A program made the translations under genes and the position numbers. Of a DNA stretch of 6,125 nucleotides, positions 1 to 5,871 are shown piece by piece. Source of the stretch: Nitrospirota bacterium (GTDB taxonomy: Bacteria; Nitrospirota; Thermodesulfovibrionia; UBA6902; DSMQ01). Where the stretch lies: NCBI GenBank assembly GCA_016207865.1, contig JACQZD010000134.1, forward strand, positions 1-6,125. Reading direction: 5' to 3'. Under the pieces are notes generated by a model. That model did no database searches. It saw only the letters and a program-made list of their open reading frames with translations, and was not told the DNA's origin. Numbering within the stretch: the first letter of the stretch is position 1; the number at the start of each line of letters is the position of its first letter.

Positions 1-1960
1 CTGCAATAAACGTTGTTCTTATCCGCCTCCCCCACTCTCCCCTCACGGGAATATTCTGGAGATTAGGATTTGAACTGCTGAGCCTGCCGGTTGCGGTAAT
101 CGTCTGGTTAAAAGTTGTATGCACCCTGCCGGTTGCGGGATTGACAATCACCGGCAGGGCGTCCACATACGTGCCCTTAAGCTTGGACAAGGACCTGTGC
201 TCAAGTATTTCCTGCGGCAGTTCATGCTCAAGCGCAAGCTCCTCAAGCACATCAACGTCGGTTGAAAATCCGGTCTTGGTTTTTTTTATCGTCCTCAGCC
301 CTAACTTTTCAAACAGTATCTCCTGAAGCTGTTTGGGCGAATTGATATTAAATTCCCCGCCCGCAAGGAAGTATATCCTCTTTTCAATCCCTGCAATATC
401 CCTCTCAAGCTCCTTTGAAAAATCATTCATCAAGGCCTCATCAATTTTTATGCCTGCTGTTTCCATGTCAGCAAGCACTTCTATCAGAGGCATCTCTATG
501 CCGTAGAATAATTCTGAAAGACCCTCTTTTTCTATCTCAGGGGCCAGGAGATTTTTCAGCCTCAAAGTCGCTGCGGAATCGCCTCCTGAATATCTGGCCG
601 CATCTTCAACGGTAACTTCACGAAAGTTTTTTCTGCCCTTTTCAGTGATGTCGTTATAGGAAAGTTTTTTATACCCGAGGTATGACATGGTCAGGTCTTC
701 AAGATTATGATTTGCCTTGTTGGGATTAAGCAGGTAAGAGGCAATCATCGTATCAAACGCAATGCCTTCTAAATTTATCTTTTCATTTTTTAAAACAATA
801 AGGTCGTATTTTATGTTGTGTCCTATTTTTTTTATCTCCGGATTCTCAAGTATTATCCTTAATCCAGAAAGTGTTTTCTCCTTTTGCATCTGCCGCGGCG
901 CGCCCAAATATAAATGTGTAAGGGGCAGATAATAAGCCGTATCTGTGTTTATTGAGAAGGACATTCCGACAAGTTCGGCCTGCATCGCGGATATGCTCGT
1001 GGTCTCGGTATCAAGGATTATTTCAGGCTGTTGTTTGATTGTATTTAAAAATTTAGATAAATCCTCTTCATTTAAGACGGTCACATCTGTTTCAGTAAAA
1101 GCCTCTCCTGCGGGAATAAGCTTAAGCAGGCTGCCGAATTCAAAATCCTTGAAAAATCTAAGCAGGCGCGTCCAGTCAGGCTCCTTCAATTTCAGCTCCT
1201 GCATTGATAAGGACACAGGAACATCAGAGTCTATCTTTGCAAGGGTGAGGCTGAGCTTTATGTCCTCCATGTGTTTAAAAATCAGTTCCCTGAGCTCGTT
1301 TCTCTTAATCTTTGAATAATTCTGCAGGAGCCCGTCAAGGGTTCCAAATTCCTTGATAAGCCCGACTGCGGTTTTTTCCCCGATACCGGGCACTCCCGGA
1401 ATATTATCTGCCTTGTCGCCTGTCAGCGCCATAATCTCGGGAAGCCTCTCAGGCTCCACCTTAAACCGTTCAATAACATCCTTTTCCTCTGTTACTTTAT
1501 CTTTCATTGTATCGTAGGTCTTAATCCTGCGGCTTAATATCTGGTTGATGTCTTTATCCGAAGTCACGATGTAAATGTCAATTTCTTCATTCTCCGCCTC
1601 CGCCCTTTTTGCAATAGTTGCGATTATGTCATCAGCCTCATAGCCCTCCATTTGAAGCATGGGGATATTAAACGCGCTGATTATTCCCTTGATGTACGGT
1701 ATCTGAACCTGCAGTTCTTCGGGCATCTTGGGCCTGTGGGCTTTGTACTCAACATACATTTTGTGCCTCACGGTCGGCGCAGGCGTGTCAAAAACAACGC
1801 CGATGAAATCAGGTTTTTTTTCGCGCAGAATTTTTAAAAGCATGTTGATAAAGCCGTAAATCGCATTTGTAGGAAAGCCCTTTGAATTGGTCAGTCCTTT
1901 TATTGCGTAAAAGGCCCGGTAGAAATGGGAATTGCCGTCTATGAGATAAAGGGTGGGCAT
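1..1960 (-). CDS. polA: DNA polymerase I, N-terminal 653 residues (C-terminus beyond window)
   Basis: Encodes the repair and Okazaki-fragment-processing polymerase, a cytoplasmic enzyme with 5'-3' nuclease, 3'-5' proofreading and polymerase domains. The N-terminus MPTLYLIDGNSHFYRAFYA is the family signature. All nine carboxylates of the 5' nuclease are visible: D8, D58, E108, D110, D111, D135, D137, D182 and D185, the last two in GDKADNIPGVPGIGEKTA. The proofreading domain has DTET (D317, E319), HNIKYD (D386) and YSGGD (Y457, D461), so it should be active. The polymerase domain begins near residue 500 and reaches TATGRLSSSNPNLQNIP (622-638), ending at FIA just before motif A; roughly 220-280 C-terminal residues should lie outside. 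An in-frame TAG two codons upstream (1964-1966) fixes the ATG at 1960 as the earliest start. No convincing Shine-Dalgarno precedes it. The start lies 22 bases after the TIM-barrel gene, so the two are probably cotranscribed. Confidence 0.98.
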   Translation of the reverse strand, partial: MPTLYLIDGNSHFYRAFYAIKGLTNSKGFPTNAIYGFINMLLKILREKKPDFIGVVFDTPAPTVRHKMYVEYKAHRPKMPEELQVQIPYIKGIISAFNIPMLQMEGYEADDIIATIAKRAEAENEEIDIYIVTSDKDINQILSRRIKTYDTMKDKVTEEKDVIERFKVEPERLPEIMALTGDKADNIPGVPGIGEKTAVGLIKEFGTLDGLLQNYSKIKRNELRELIFKHMEDIKLSLTLAKIDSDVPVSLSMQELKLKEPDWTRLLRFFKDFEFGSLLKLIPAGEAFTETDVTVLNEEDLSKFLNTIKQQPEIILDTETTSISAMQAELVGMSFSINTDTAYYLPLTHLYLGAPRQMQKEKTLSGLRIILENPEIKKIGHNIKYDLIVLKNEKINLEGIAFDTMIASYLLNPNKANHNLEDLTMSYLGYKKLSYNDITEKGRKNFREVTVEDAARYSGGDSAATLRLKNLLAPEIEKEGLSELFYGIEMPLIEVLADMETAGIKIDEALMNDFSKELERDIAGIEKRIYFLAGGEFNINSPKQLQEILFEKLGLRTIKKTKTGFSTDVDVLEELALEHELPQEILEHRSLSKLKGTYVDALPVIVNPATGRVHTTFNQTITATGRLSSSNPNLQNIPVRGEWGRRIRTTFIA

Positions 1961-1982
1961 TATCTAAAAATAATTGCTAATT

Positions 1983-2747
1983 TTAATATGAATTAAGCCG
2001 CTGAATGCTCTTTTTGACACCCTCTACTGTATGCGATTCAATGGTGTAAATGCAATCTTTTCCGGCAAGCGCATCAAATAACAGCTTAAAGTCAAAGGTG
2101 CCGTCCCCGATTGCACGGTGCGAATCCGCAGTCCTATCGTTGTCGTGCAGGTGCAGTTCAATGATGTAGGGCTTAAGCGCGGAAATCCACTGCGGCAAAG
2201 GCGCTGCTGAAAAAAGATTGAAATGCCCCGCATCAAAGCATATACCGAAATTATCGGAATTCATCTCTTCCATCAAAAGCCTCAGGCTTGACGGCTCATT
2301 TTCAAAAATATTTTCTATCGCTATTTTAATTCCAGCGTCTGACGCCATTTTATTGACAATCCCCCATGTAATAAGGCTCCCTTCAAGCCATATATCCACC
2401 CTGCTGTCGTATTTCCACTTATCATAACCTGAATGAAAGACAACCGCCTGGGGCTTTAAGATTTCAGAGAAATGGATAATATCCATAAATCTTCTGATTG
2501 TCACATCTCTGACTCTCGCATCAACCGCCCCGGGAGACAAGTCCATAAACGGCGCATGAATTGTGAGTTCAGGATTGTAGTCCAGTTTTTGCTTCAGCTT
2601 TCTAATGGCGGAGTCATCCAAATCATCAAAGCGCCTTGAACCAAAATAGATTTCAAGGTTGAGTTTTTCCTCTTTGATGAATTCAAGGTAGTTGTCTAGG
2701 CTGTCATAAGGGACGTGGACCTGGGGCTTTGCCGCTCTATGGGTCAT
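1983..2747 (-). CDS. Xylose-isomerase-like TIM-barrel protein (sugar-phosphate isomerase/epimerase or divergent AP-endonuclease-IV-like)
   Basis: A 254-residue soluble protein with no signal peptide, of the AP endonuclease 2 / xylose isomerase-like TIM-barrel superfamily. The strand-end motifs appear in the usual order: THAPF (H64), VFHSGY (H105), AIENIFE (E145), CFDAGH (D172, H175), ELHLHDND (H199, D202), DSHRAIGDGTFD (D208, H210) and YTIESH (E237). Family members bind one to three divalent metals and act either as sugar isomerases/epimerases or, in endonuclease IV, on abasic DNA sites. The order and spacing of the nine acidic and histidine residues match endonuclease IV, but the protein is shorter than usual endonuclease IV (about 280-300) and the substrate cannot be read from sequence. 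Its ATG follows the stop of the FmdB-like gene after 3 bases, suggesting translational coupling, and polA follows after 22 bases. Family is near certain; reaction is unknown. Confidence 0.9.
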   Translation of the reverse strand: MTHRAAKPQVHVPYDSLDNYLEFIKEEKLNLEIYFGSRRFDDLDDSAIRKLKQKLDYNPELTIHAPFMDLSPGAVDARVRDVTIRRFMDIIHFSEILKPQAVVFHSGYDKWKYDSRVDIWLEGSLITWGIVNKMASDAGIKIAIENIFENEPSSLRLLMEEMNSDNFGICFDAGHFNLFSAAPLPQWISALKPYIIELHLHDNDRTADSHRAIGDGTFDFKLLFDALAGKDCIYTIESHTVEGVKKSIQRLNSY

Positions 2748-2750
2748 TGA

Positions 2751-3044
2751 CTATGCTTTAAGCGCCTCTTCTTTCTTACAGCCGGTTCCGGGGCATGCGG
2801 CTCCGGTTTTTGCTTCTTTCGCGGGACATGACGTCTTACACTCCTCAGAGGCTTTTTTCCTGTCGGCAGACGGGTAGTCTGTCGCATACCAGCCCGAGCC
2901 TTTAAGGACAAACGAGGTTGCGGTAATAAGCTTTTTCAGGCTTCCTCCGCATTTCCCGCACTCTGACAGAGAGGGGTCTGACATTTTCTGCGTGACTTCC
3001 AAACGGCCGCCGCATCTTTTACATTCATATTCGTAAACAGGCAT
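2751..3044 (-). CDS. FmdB-family zinc-ribbon protein
   Basis: A 97-residue protein starting MPVYEYECKRCG, the hallmark of the FmdB / CxxC_CXXC_SSSS family of small putative regulators. The zinc ribbon is formed by C8-x2-C11 and C29-x2-C32; then comes LITATSFVLKGSGWYATDYP (39-58), the conserved segment after the ribbon. The family is named after a protein proposed to regulate formamidase in a methylotroph, but its general function is not established. The C-terminal tail (59-97) is Lys/Ala-rich and carries four more cysteines (C69, C73, C84, C89), so a second metal site is possible. The start is secured by a strong GGAGG Shine-Dalgarno 8 bases upstream and by the conserved N-terminus. It is the first gene of the apparent operon with the TIM-barrel gene and polA. 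Confidence 0.95.
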   Translation of the reverse strand: MPVYEYECKRCGGRLEVTQKMSDPSLSECGKCGGSLKKLITATSFVLKGSGWYATDYPSADRKKASEECKTSCPAKEAKTGAACPGTGCKKEEALKA

Positions 3045-3052
3045 CTTAAAAA

Positions 3053-3057
3053 CCTCC
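3053..3057 (-). promoter_or_regulatory. Ribosome binding site of the fmdB-like gene
   Basis: On the minus strand, TCCGGAGGTTTTTAAG precedes ATG. GGAGG sits 8 bases before the start codon. This is the only strong Shine-Dalgarno in the three-gene operon, which fits the downstream genes depending partly on coupling. Confidence 0.85.
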
Positions 3058-3093
3058 GGATGTGTTGTGTTAGGTATTTGAATTTAAATAATA

Positions 3094-3123
3094 ATTATAG
3101 CATATAAGTGTCAGTCATAACAA
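3094..3123 (-). promoter_or_regulatory. Sigma-70-type promoter with extended -10 for the fmdB / TIM-barrel / polA operon
   Basis: On the minus strand, TTGTTA (3118-3123, 4 of 6 matches to TTGACA) is followed after 18 bases by a perfect TATAAT (3094-3099). A TGC directly upstream makes an extended -10 (TGnTATAAT). Transcription would start near 3087, giving a leader of about 43 bases with the GGAGG site. This is a visual call from consensus matches, not mapped. Confidence 0.7.
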
Positions 3124-3147
3124 GCCGTAATGTCTAAATTTTTTATA

Positions 3148-3180
3148 TTGACTTCTTACGAAAATTTGATAGGCTATAAA
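3148..3180 (+). promoter_or_regulatory. Weak promoter candidate for the cytochrome gene
   Basis: TTGACT (3148-3153, 5 of 6 to TTGACA) and TATAAA (3175-3180, 5 of 6 to TATAAT) both lie here, but their spacing of 21 bases is too long for ordinary sigma-70 use. TTCTTA (3153-3158) would give a 16-base spacer at the cost of a poorer -35. Either way the leader would be about 125 bases. The poor spacing suggests dependence on an activator, or that the real promoter is elsewhere in the intergenic region. Confidence 0.3.
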
Positions 3181-3246
3181 TAGCGCTAAAAAAGTTCGTG
3201 CACAACACACAAAGGCCTGATTCTAAGAAAGGTGGTGGGAAAATAG

Positions 3247-3262
3247 CTTATTTATAAATAAG
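3247..3262. repeat. Perfect 16-base AT-rich palindrome upstream of the cytochrome
   Basis: CTTATTTATAAATAAG reads identically on both strands. It lies about 50 bases before the cytochrome start, downstream of the promoter candidate. Position and symmetry suit a dimeric repressor or activator site or a weak RNA hairpin, but AT-rich palindromes arise readily by chance and no regulator family can be assigned. Confidence 0.45.
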
Positions 3263-3268
3263 AACACA

Positions 3269-3316
3269 ATGGTTTGGGGATTTGAAAATACTTCAACAGA
3301 AAGGAAAATCGGATGA
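3269..3316 (+). CDS. Possible 15-codon upstream ORF overlapping the cytochrome start
   Basis: ATG at 3269 opens a 15-codon frame (MVWGFENTSTERKIG) whose TGA at 3314-3316 overlaps the cytochrome ATG as ATGA. Only a weak AAGAA-like site precedes it, so translation is doubtful. If translated, it could couple ribosomes onto the cytochrome start. The cytochrome has its own AAGGA site inside this frame, which lowers the need for such coupling. No similarity is recognised. Confidence 0.2.
   Translation: MVWGFENTSTERKIG
3301..3305 (+). promoter_or_regulatory. Ribosome binding site of the cytochrome gene
   Basis: AAGGA lies 7 bases before the ATG at 3313. Together with the signal peptide that begins at that codon, it supports the chosen start. 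Confidence 0.7.
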
Positions 3317-5223
3317 GAGAAAAAATTTCATATCTTATGATGCTTACTGCCTTTTTCTTTAGTTTTGCCGTATACAGCACTCAGGCTCAAGGCGGGAAGA
3401 CAAACGGAAACACGCTGAAAGGCACTGTCCAGGATTCATCAGGGCAGAAAATTGAAAAATCAGTCGTTTATCTGATTCCTTCAAAAGATGTTGAAGAAAT
3501 GGGCAAAACACCGCTTGAGGTAAAGGGCAACTCGCCTAATGACGAGCCTCTTGAGGACAACCTCGCTGTCAATGCCGACAAATACATTAAGGCAACGACC
3601 GACAAGAAGGGGAATTTCCGGATTGCCGATGTTCCCGAGGGAAAATACTTTATTTATGTAGAGCCTTCTGACAAGACTTATTTGCCGGGCGGCGATAAAT
3701 CAAACAAGGCCGTCTCCTCATCGGAGTTTAAGGGGAAAAACATAAAGATAATGCTTTCCGGCAGTATACCGGCAAACGCGGTTTACGTCGGTTCATCCAA
3801 ATGCCTTTCCTGCCATGCCGCTTACGGCAGTGAGAAAAAAACCCTTCATAAACTCGGGATAAGCGTCATCGGCAAGCCGGGCAAGCTGCAGGATTTCTCC
3901 CGTTTCCCAAAGTTTAATGACGGGTTGGACAAACTCACGGCAGGCCTTAAATTTTATTTCTACAACTTTGATAAAAGCAGGAGTTTTGACAAATACATGA
4001 TGTCAGAGAAAATGCCGTCAGACCCGTCTGCCGCAAGCTTTACAGCCGCCTTTTTTAAAGACTCGGACGGGAAGCTAAAGTTTAAAACTGAAAACCTGAA
4101 AGACACCGCAGACCCCGCGAGGACTTACACTGTTGAGATGACATACGGAGGCGGCCTTTATAAACAGCGTTACCTCGTACGGGTTGGTGAGTCTCTCTTC
4201 CCATTTGTACAGTATAACTCTTTAGGAGATGACAGTTACAATGACAGAGCAAGAAAGCAGTGGAGGGACTACCATGCCGACTGGTTCTTTAACGAAGAAA
4301 CAAAAAAATTGACTGACCCGCCTAAAAAAAAGTCTTTTGAGATTGAGTGCGCGTCATGTCATTTCACAGGTTACAGCCTTACGCCTACGGTATCCGGCGG
4401 TTATGTTGCAGGCGCTGTCAATGACCCCAACGGCGAATTGGATATTGACGGAGACGGCATACCGAATGAACTTAATCTCGGTTGCGAGGTATGCCACGGC
4501 GCCGGTTCTGAGCATGTAAAAGCGCCAAAGGCGAAAAAAGCTTCAACAATCGTCAGTCCGAGAAAACTTCCTCCGGCAAGGGCCTCTGTCATATGCGAAC
4601 AGTGCCATTCAAGGCCTCAGGGCCACCTGAAGAATGACCAGCCGGTAAGTAAAGACAATAAAATGATGATACCCGGCACAAGCAGAAACGAATTCCTCGT
4701 AAACTTCACATCAAGAGAGGATGCAGGCCAAAAAGACTTCTGGCCCGATCAACTGCATTCCAAGTCCCACCATCAGCAGGGGACGGATTTTATAAAATCA
4801 AAAAAATACAGGAACGGAACTCACGTCATGATATGCGCCGACTGCCATGACCCTCACGGCATAACCGAGGTGCGGCACCAGTTGAGGGCTCCCGTTGACG
4901 ACGGCAAAAACACCCTGTGTTTGTCATGTCATAAGCCGATGTCAGACGTCAAGGCGCATACACTGGCAAAGGTCGGAGCGGAGCACGAAGGGATTAACTG
5001 CATTGACTGCCACAACGCTAAAACAATGCAGACAGGCGCAGGTTTAGGAAAAGGGCTTGCTAAAAAAGACGGGAAGAACTACTGGATGAACGACATCACA
5101 TCACACATCTTTGATGTCCCGCGAAAAGACAATATAGGAGTCAAAGGCGTAGAGCCCGGAAAGGCAATGCCCATACCCTACACAAACGCCTGCGGTGAAT
5201 GCCACAATGTAGATGATATGTAA
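3313..5223 (+). CDS. Exported octaheme c-type cytochrome with N-terminal carboxypeptidase-regulatory-like domain
   Basis: A 636-residue exported electron-transfer protein. Residues 1-25 form a Sec signal peptide (basic start, hydrophobic core 7-20, cleavage likely after TQA). Residues about 34-150 look like a carboxypeptidase-regulatory/Ig-like beta-sandwich: GTVQDSSGQ, then DKKGNFRIADVPEGKYFIYV. Eight CXXCH heme sites follow, at C164, C346, C391, C428, C508, C536, C563 and C627. All sixteen cysteines belong to these motifs. Many spare histidines (for example SEH after heme 3, SKSHH, DPHG, RHQ, AHT) could be sixth ligands. Hemes 5 and 6 resemble the doubled-CXXCH pattern (CADCHDPHG and LCLSCHKPM). 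DIDGDGIPNE (377-386) looks like a calcium-binding loop. No transmembrane segment follows the signal, so it is periplasmic or extracellular. Partner and substrate are unknown; respiratory or extracellular electron transfer is inferred. It appears monocistronic, with a terminator directly after it. Confidence 0.93.
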   Translation: MREKISYLMMLTAFFFSFAVYSTQAQGGKTNGNTLKGTVQDSSGQKIEKSVVYLIPSKDVEEMGKTPLEVKGNSPNDEPLEDNLAVNADKYIKATTDKKGNFRIADVPEGKYFIYVEPSDKTYLPGGDKSNKAVSSSEFKGKNIKIMLSGSIPANAVYVGSSKCLSCHAAYGSEKKTLHKLGISVIGKPGKLQDFSRFPKFNDGLDKLTAGLKFYFYNFDKSRSFDKYMMSEKMPSDPSAASFTAAFFKDSDGKLKFKTENLKDTADPARTYTVEMTYGGGLYKQRYLVRVGESLFPFVQYNSLGDDSYNDRARKQWRDYHADWFFNEETKKLTDPPKKKSFEIECASCHFTGYSLTPTVSGGYVAGAVNDPNGELDIDGDGIPNELNLGCEVCHGAGSEHVKAPKAKKASTIVSPRKLPPARASVICEQCHSRPQGHLKNDQPVSKDNKMMIPGTSRNEFLVNFTSREDAGQKDFWPDQLHSKSHHQQGTDFIKSKKYRNGTHVMICADCHDPHGITEVRHQLRAPVDDGKNTLCLSCHKPMSDVKAHTLAKVGAEHEGINCIDCHNAKTMQTGAGLGKGLAKKDGKNYWMNDITSHIFDVPRKDNIGVKGVEPGKAMPIPYTNACGECHNVDDM

Positions 5224-5228
5224 TTCTT

Positions 5229-5266
5229 AAAAAAAGGCGGGACGGATAATCCGTCCCGCCTTTTTT
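5229..5266 (+). terminator. Rho-independent terminator after the cytochrome gene
   Basis: A perfect 11-base-pair GC-rich stem, GGCGGGACGGA (5236-5246) with TCCGTCCCGCC (5250-5260), has a TAA loop. It is flanked by seven A's before and six T's after. It starts 5 bases past the stop codon. The A/T flanks would let it work in both directions, though no minus-strand gene ends here. Confidence 0.96.
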
Positions 5267-5290
5267 CCTCAATCCCGCATTAGAAAAAAT

Positions 5291-5320
5291 TTGACACGCA
5301 GAGGCATACACCTTTATTAT
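5291..5320 (+). promoter_or_regulatory. Sigma-70-type promoter for the transglycosylase gene, with a very short leader
   Basis: A perfect TTGACA (5291-5296) is followed after 18 bases by TATTAT (5315-5320, 5 of 6 matches), with an A-rich stretch just upstream. Transcription would start near 5327, leaving only about 11 bases before the ATG. It lies directly after the terminator, marking a separate transcription unit. Confidence 0.65.
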
Positions 5321-5337
5321 TAACTATAATATAAGAA

Positions 5338-5871
5338 ATGGGGATTAAAATTGCTTTAACCCTTACAGCTTTATTATTTGCCCTGCCCTCAGGCTTATTT
5401 GCATTCTGCTATGAGGAGGCTGGAGACGCTTACGGCATAAATCCCGAACTCCTCCGTACAATCAGCAAGACCGAATCCAATTTAAACCCTCTGGCGGTAA
5501 ATATAAATGCGGACGGCTCTCAGGATATGGGGTTGATGCAGATAAATTCCTCCTGGATTAAAAGCATGCACCTGGATTCAGGCCTGCTTCTGTCTGACCC
5601 GTGCTACAACCTGAAGACAGGCGCAAACATTCTGAATAAATGTTTTGACAGATATGGATATACATGGGAGGCAATCGGCTGTTATAATGCAGTAAGCCTT
5701 CACAAGAAGGTTAAATATTCATGGAAGATTTATAATATCCTTAAAGCTGAAGGCTCAAAGATGAAGAATAAAAAACAGAAACCTGAACTAAAAACACAGC
5801 CTAAAAGTCCTGACTCAACATTTTTCTTCAGCGTAAGTGACAAATCTGAGAAAGATATGGAGATACGGTGA
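5338..5871 (+). CDS. Exported lytic transglycosylase, SLT domain (IpgF/VirB1-like)
   Basis: A 177-residue periplasmic peptidoglycan-cleaving enzyme; the family breaks the MurNAc-GlcNAc bond to form anhydro-muropeptides. Residues 1-22 form a signal peptide with cleavage likely after LFA. The SLT domain follows: YGINPELLRTISKTESNLNP with the catalytic glutamate at E46, then GSQDMGLMQINSSW (60-73), DPCYNLKTGANIL and AIGCYNA. Four cysteines (C24, C89, C102, C115) could form two disulfides, as in the specialised IpgF-type enzymes of secretion and pilus systems. The tail from about 125 is Lys-rich and low in complexity. An in-frame TAA at 5332-5334 forbids any upstream start, and the signal peptide fits ATG 5338, although no real Shine-Dalgarno precedes it. 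Its stop overlaps the next start as GTGA, so the two products probably act together, likely opening the wall for an envelope-spanning machine (inference). Confidence 0.93.
   Translation: MGIKIALTLTALLFALPSGLFAFCYEEAGDAYGINPELLRTISKTESNLNPLAVNINADGSQDMGLMQINSSWIKSMHLDSGLLLSDPCYNLKTGANILNKCFDRYGYTWEAIGCYNAVSLHKKVKYSWKIYNILKAEGSKMKNKKQKPELKTQPKSPDSTFFFSVSDKSEKDMEIR

Noticed and set aside
83..138. 14-base direct repeat CCTGCCGGTTGCGG at 83-96 and 125-138
   Set aside because: Both copies encode the two ATGR motifs (NPATGRV and ITATGRL) that are conserved in Pol I generally, so it reflects protein conservation and not a mobile or regulatory repeat.
141..1837. Open frames on the plus strand at 141-326, 415-615, 945-1319 and 1652-1837
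   Set aside because: They lie antisense to polA, whose protein motifs are continuous through the whole stretch. Their translations are low-complexity Ser-rich or have no recognisable domain.
2024..2427. Open frames at 2024-2236 (minus) and 2218-2427 (plus)
   Set aside because: Both are alternate-frame shadows of the TIM-barrel gene, which carries all the expected motifs in its own frame.
3181..3245. Possible GEMM (cyclic-di-GMP) riboswitch upstream of the cytochrome
   Set aside because: I looked for the conserved GEMM core and tetraloop-receptor segments and could not align them; isolated AAAGGCC-like and GG-rich words are not enough.
4337..4592. Open frames at 4337-4519 (plus) and 4401-4592 (minus) inside the cytochrome
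   Set aside because: The region encodes hemes 2 and 3 in the cytochrome frame, and the alternates have no ribosome site or recognisable content.
5325..5330. TATAAT as the main -10 for the transglycosylase gene
   Set aside because: It is a perfect box, but its distance to TTGACA is 28 bases and no other -35 lies at normal spacing, so TATTAT at 5315-5320 is preferred. It remains a secondary possibility.
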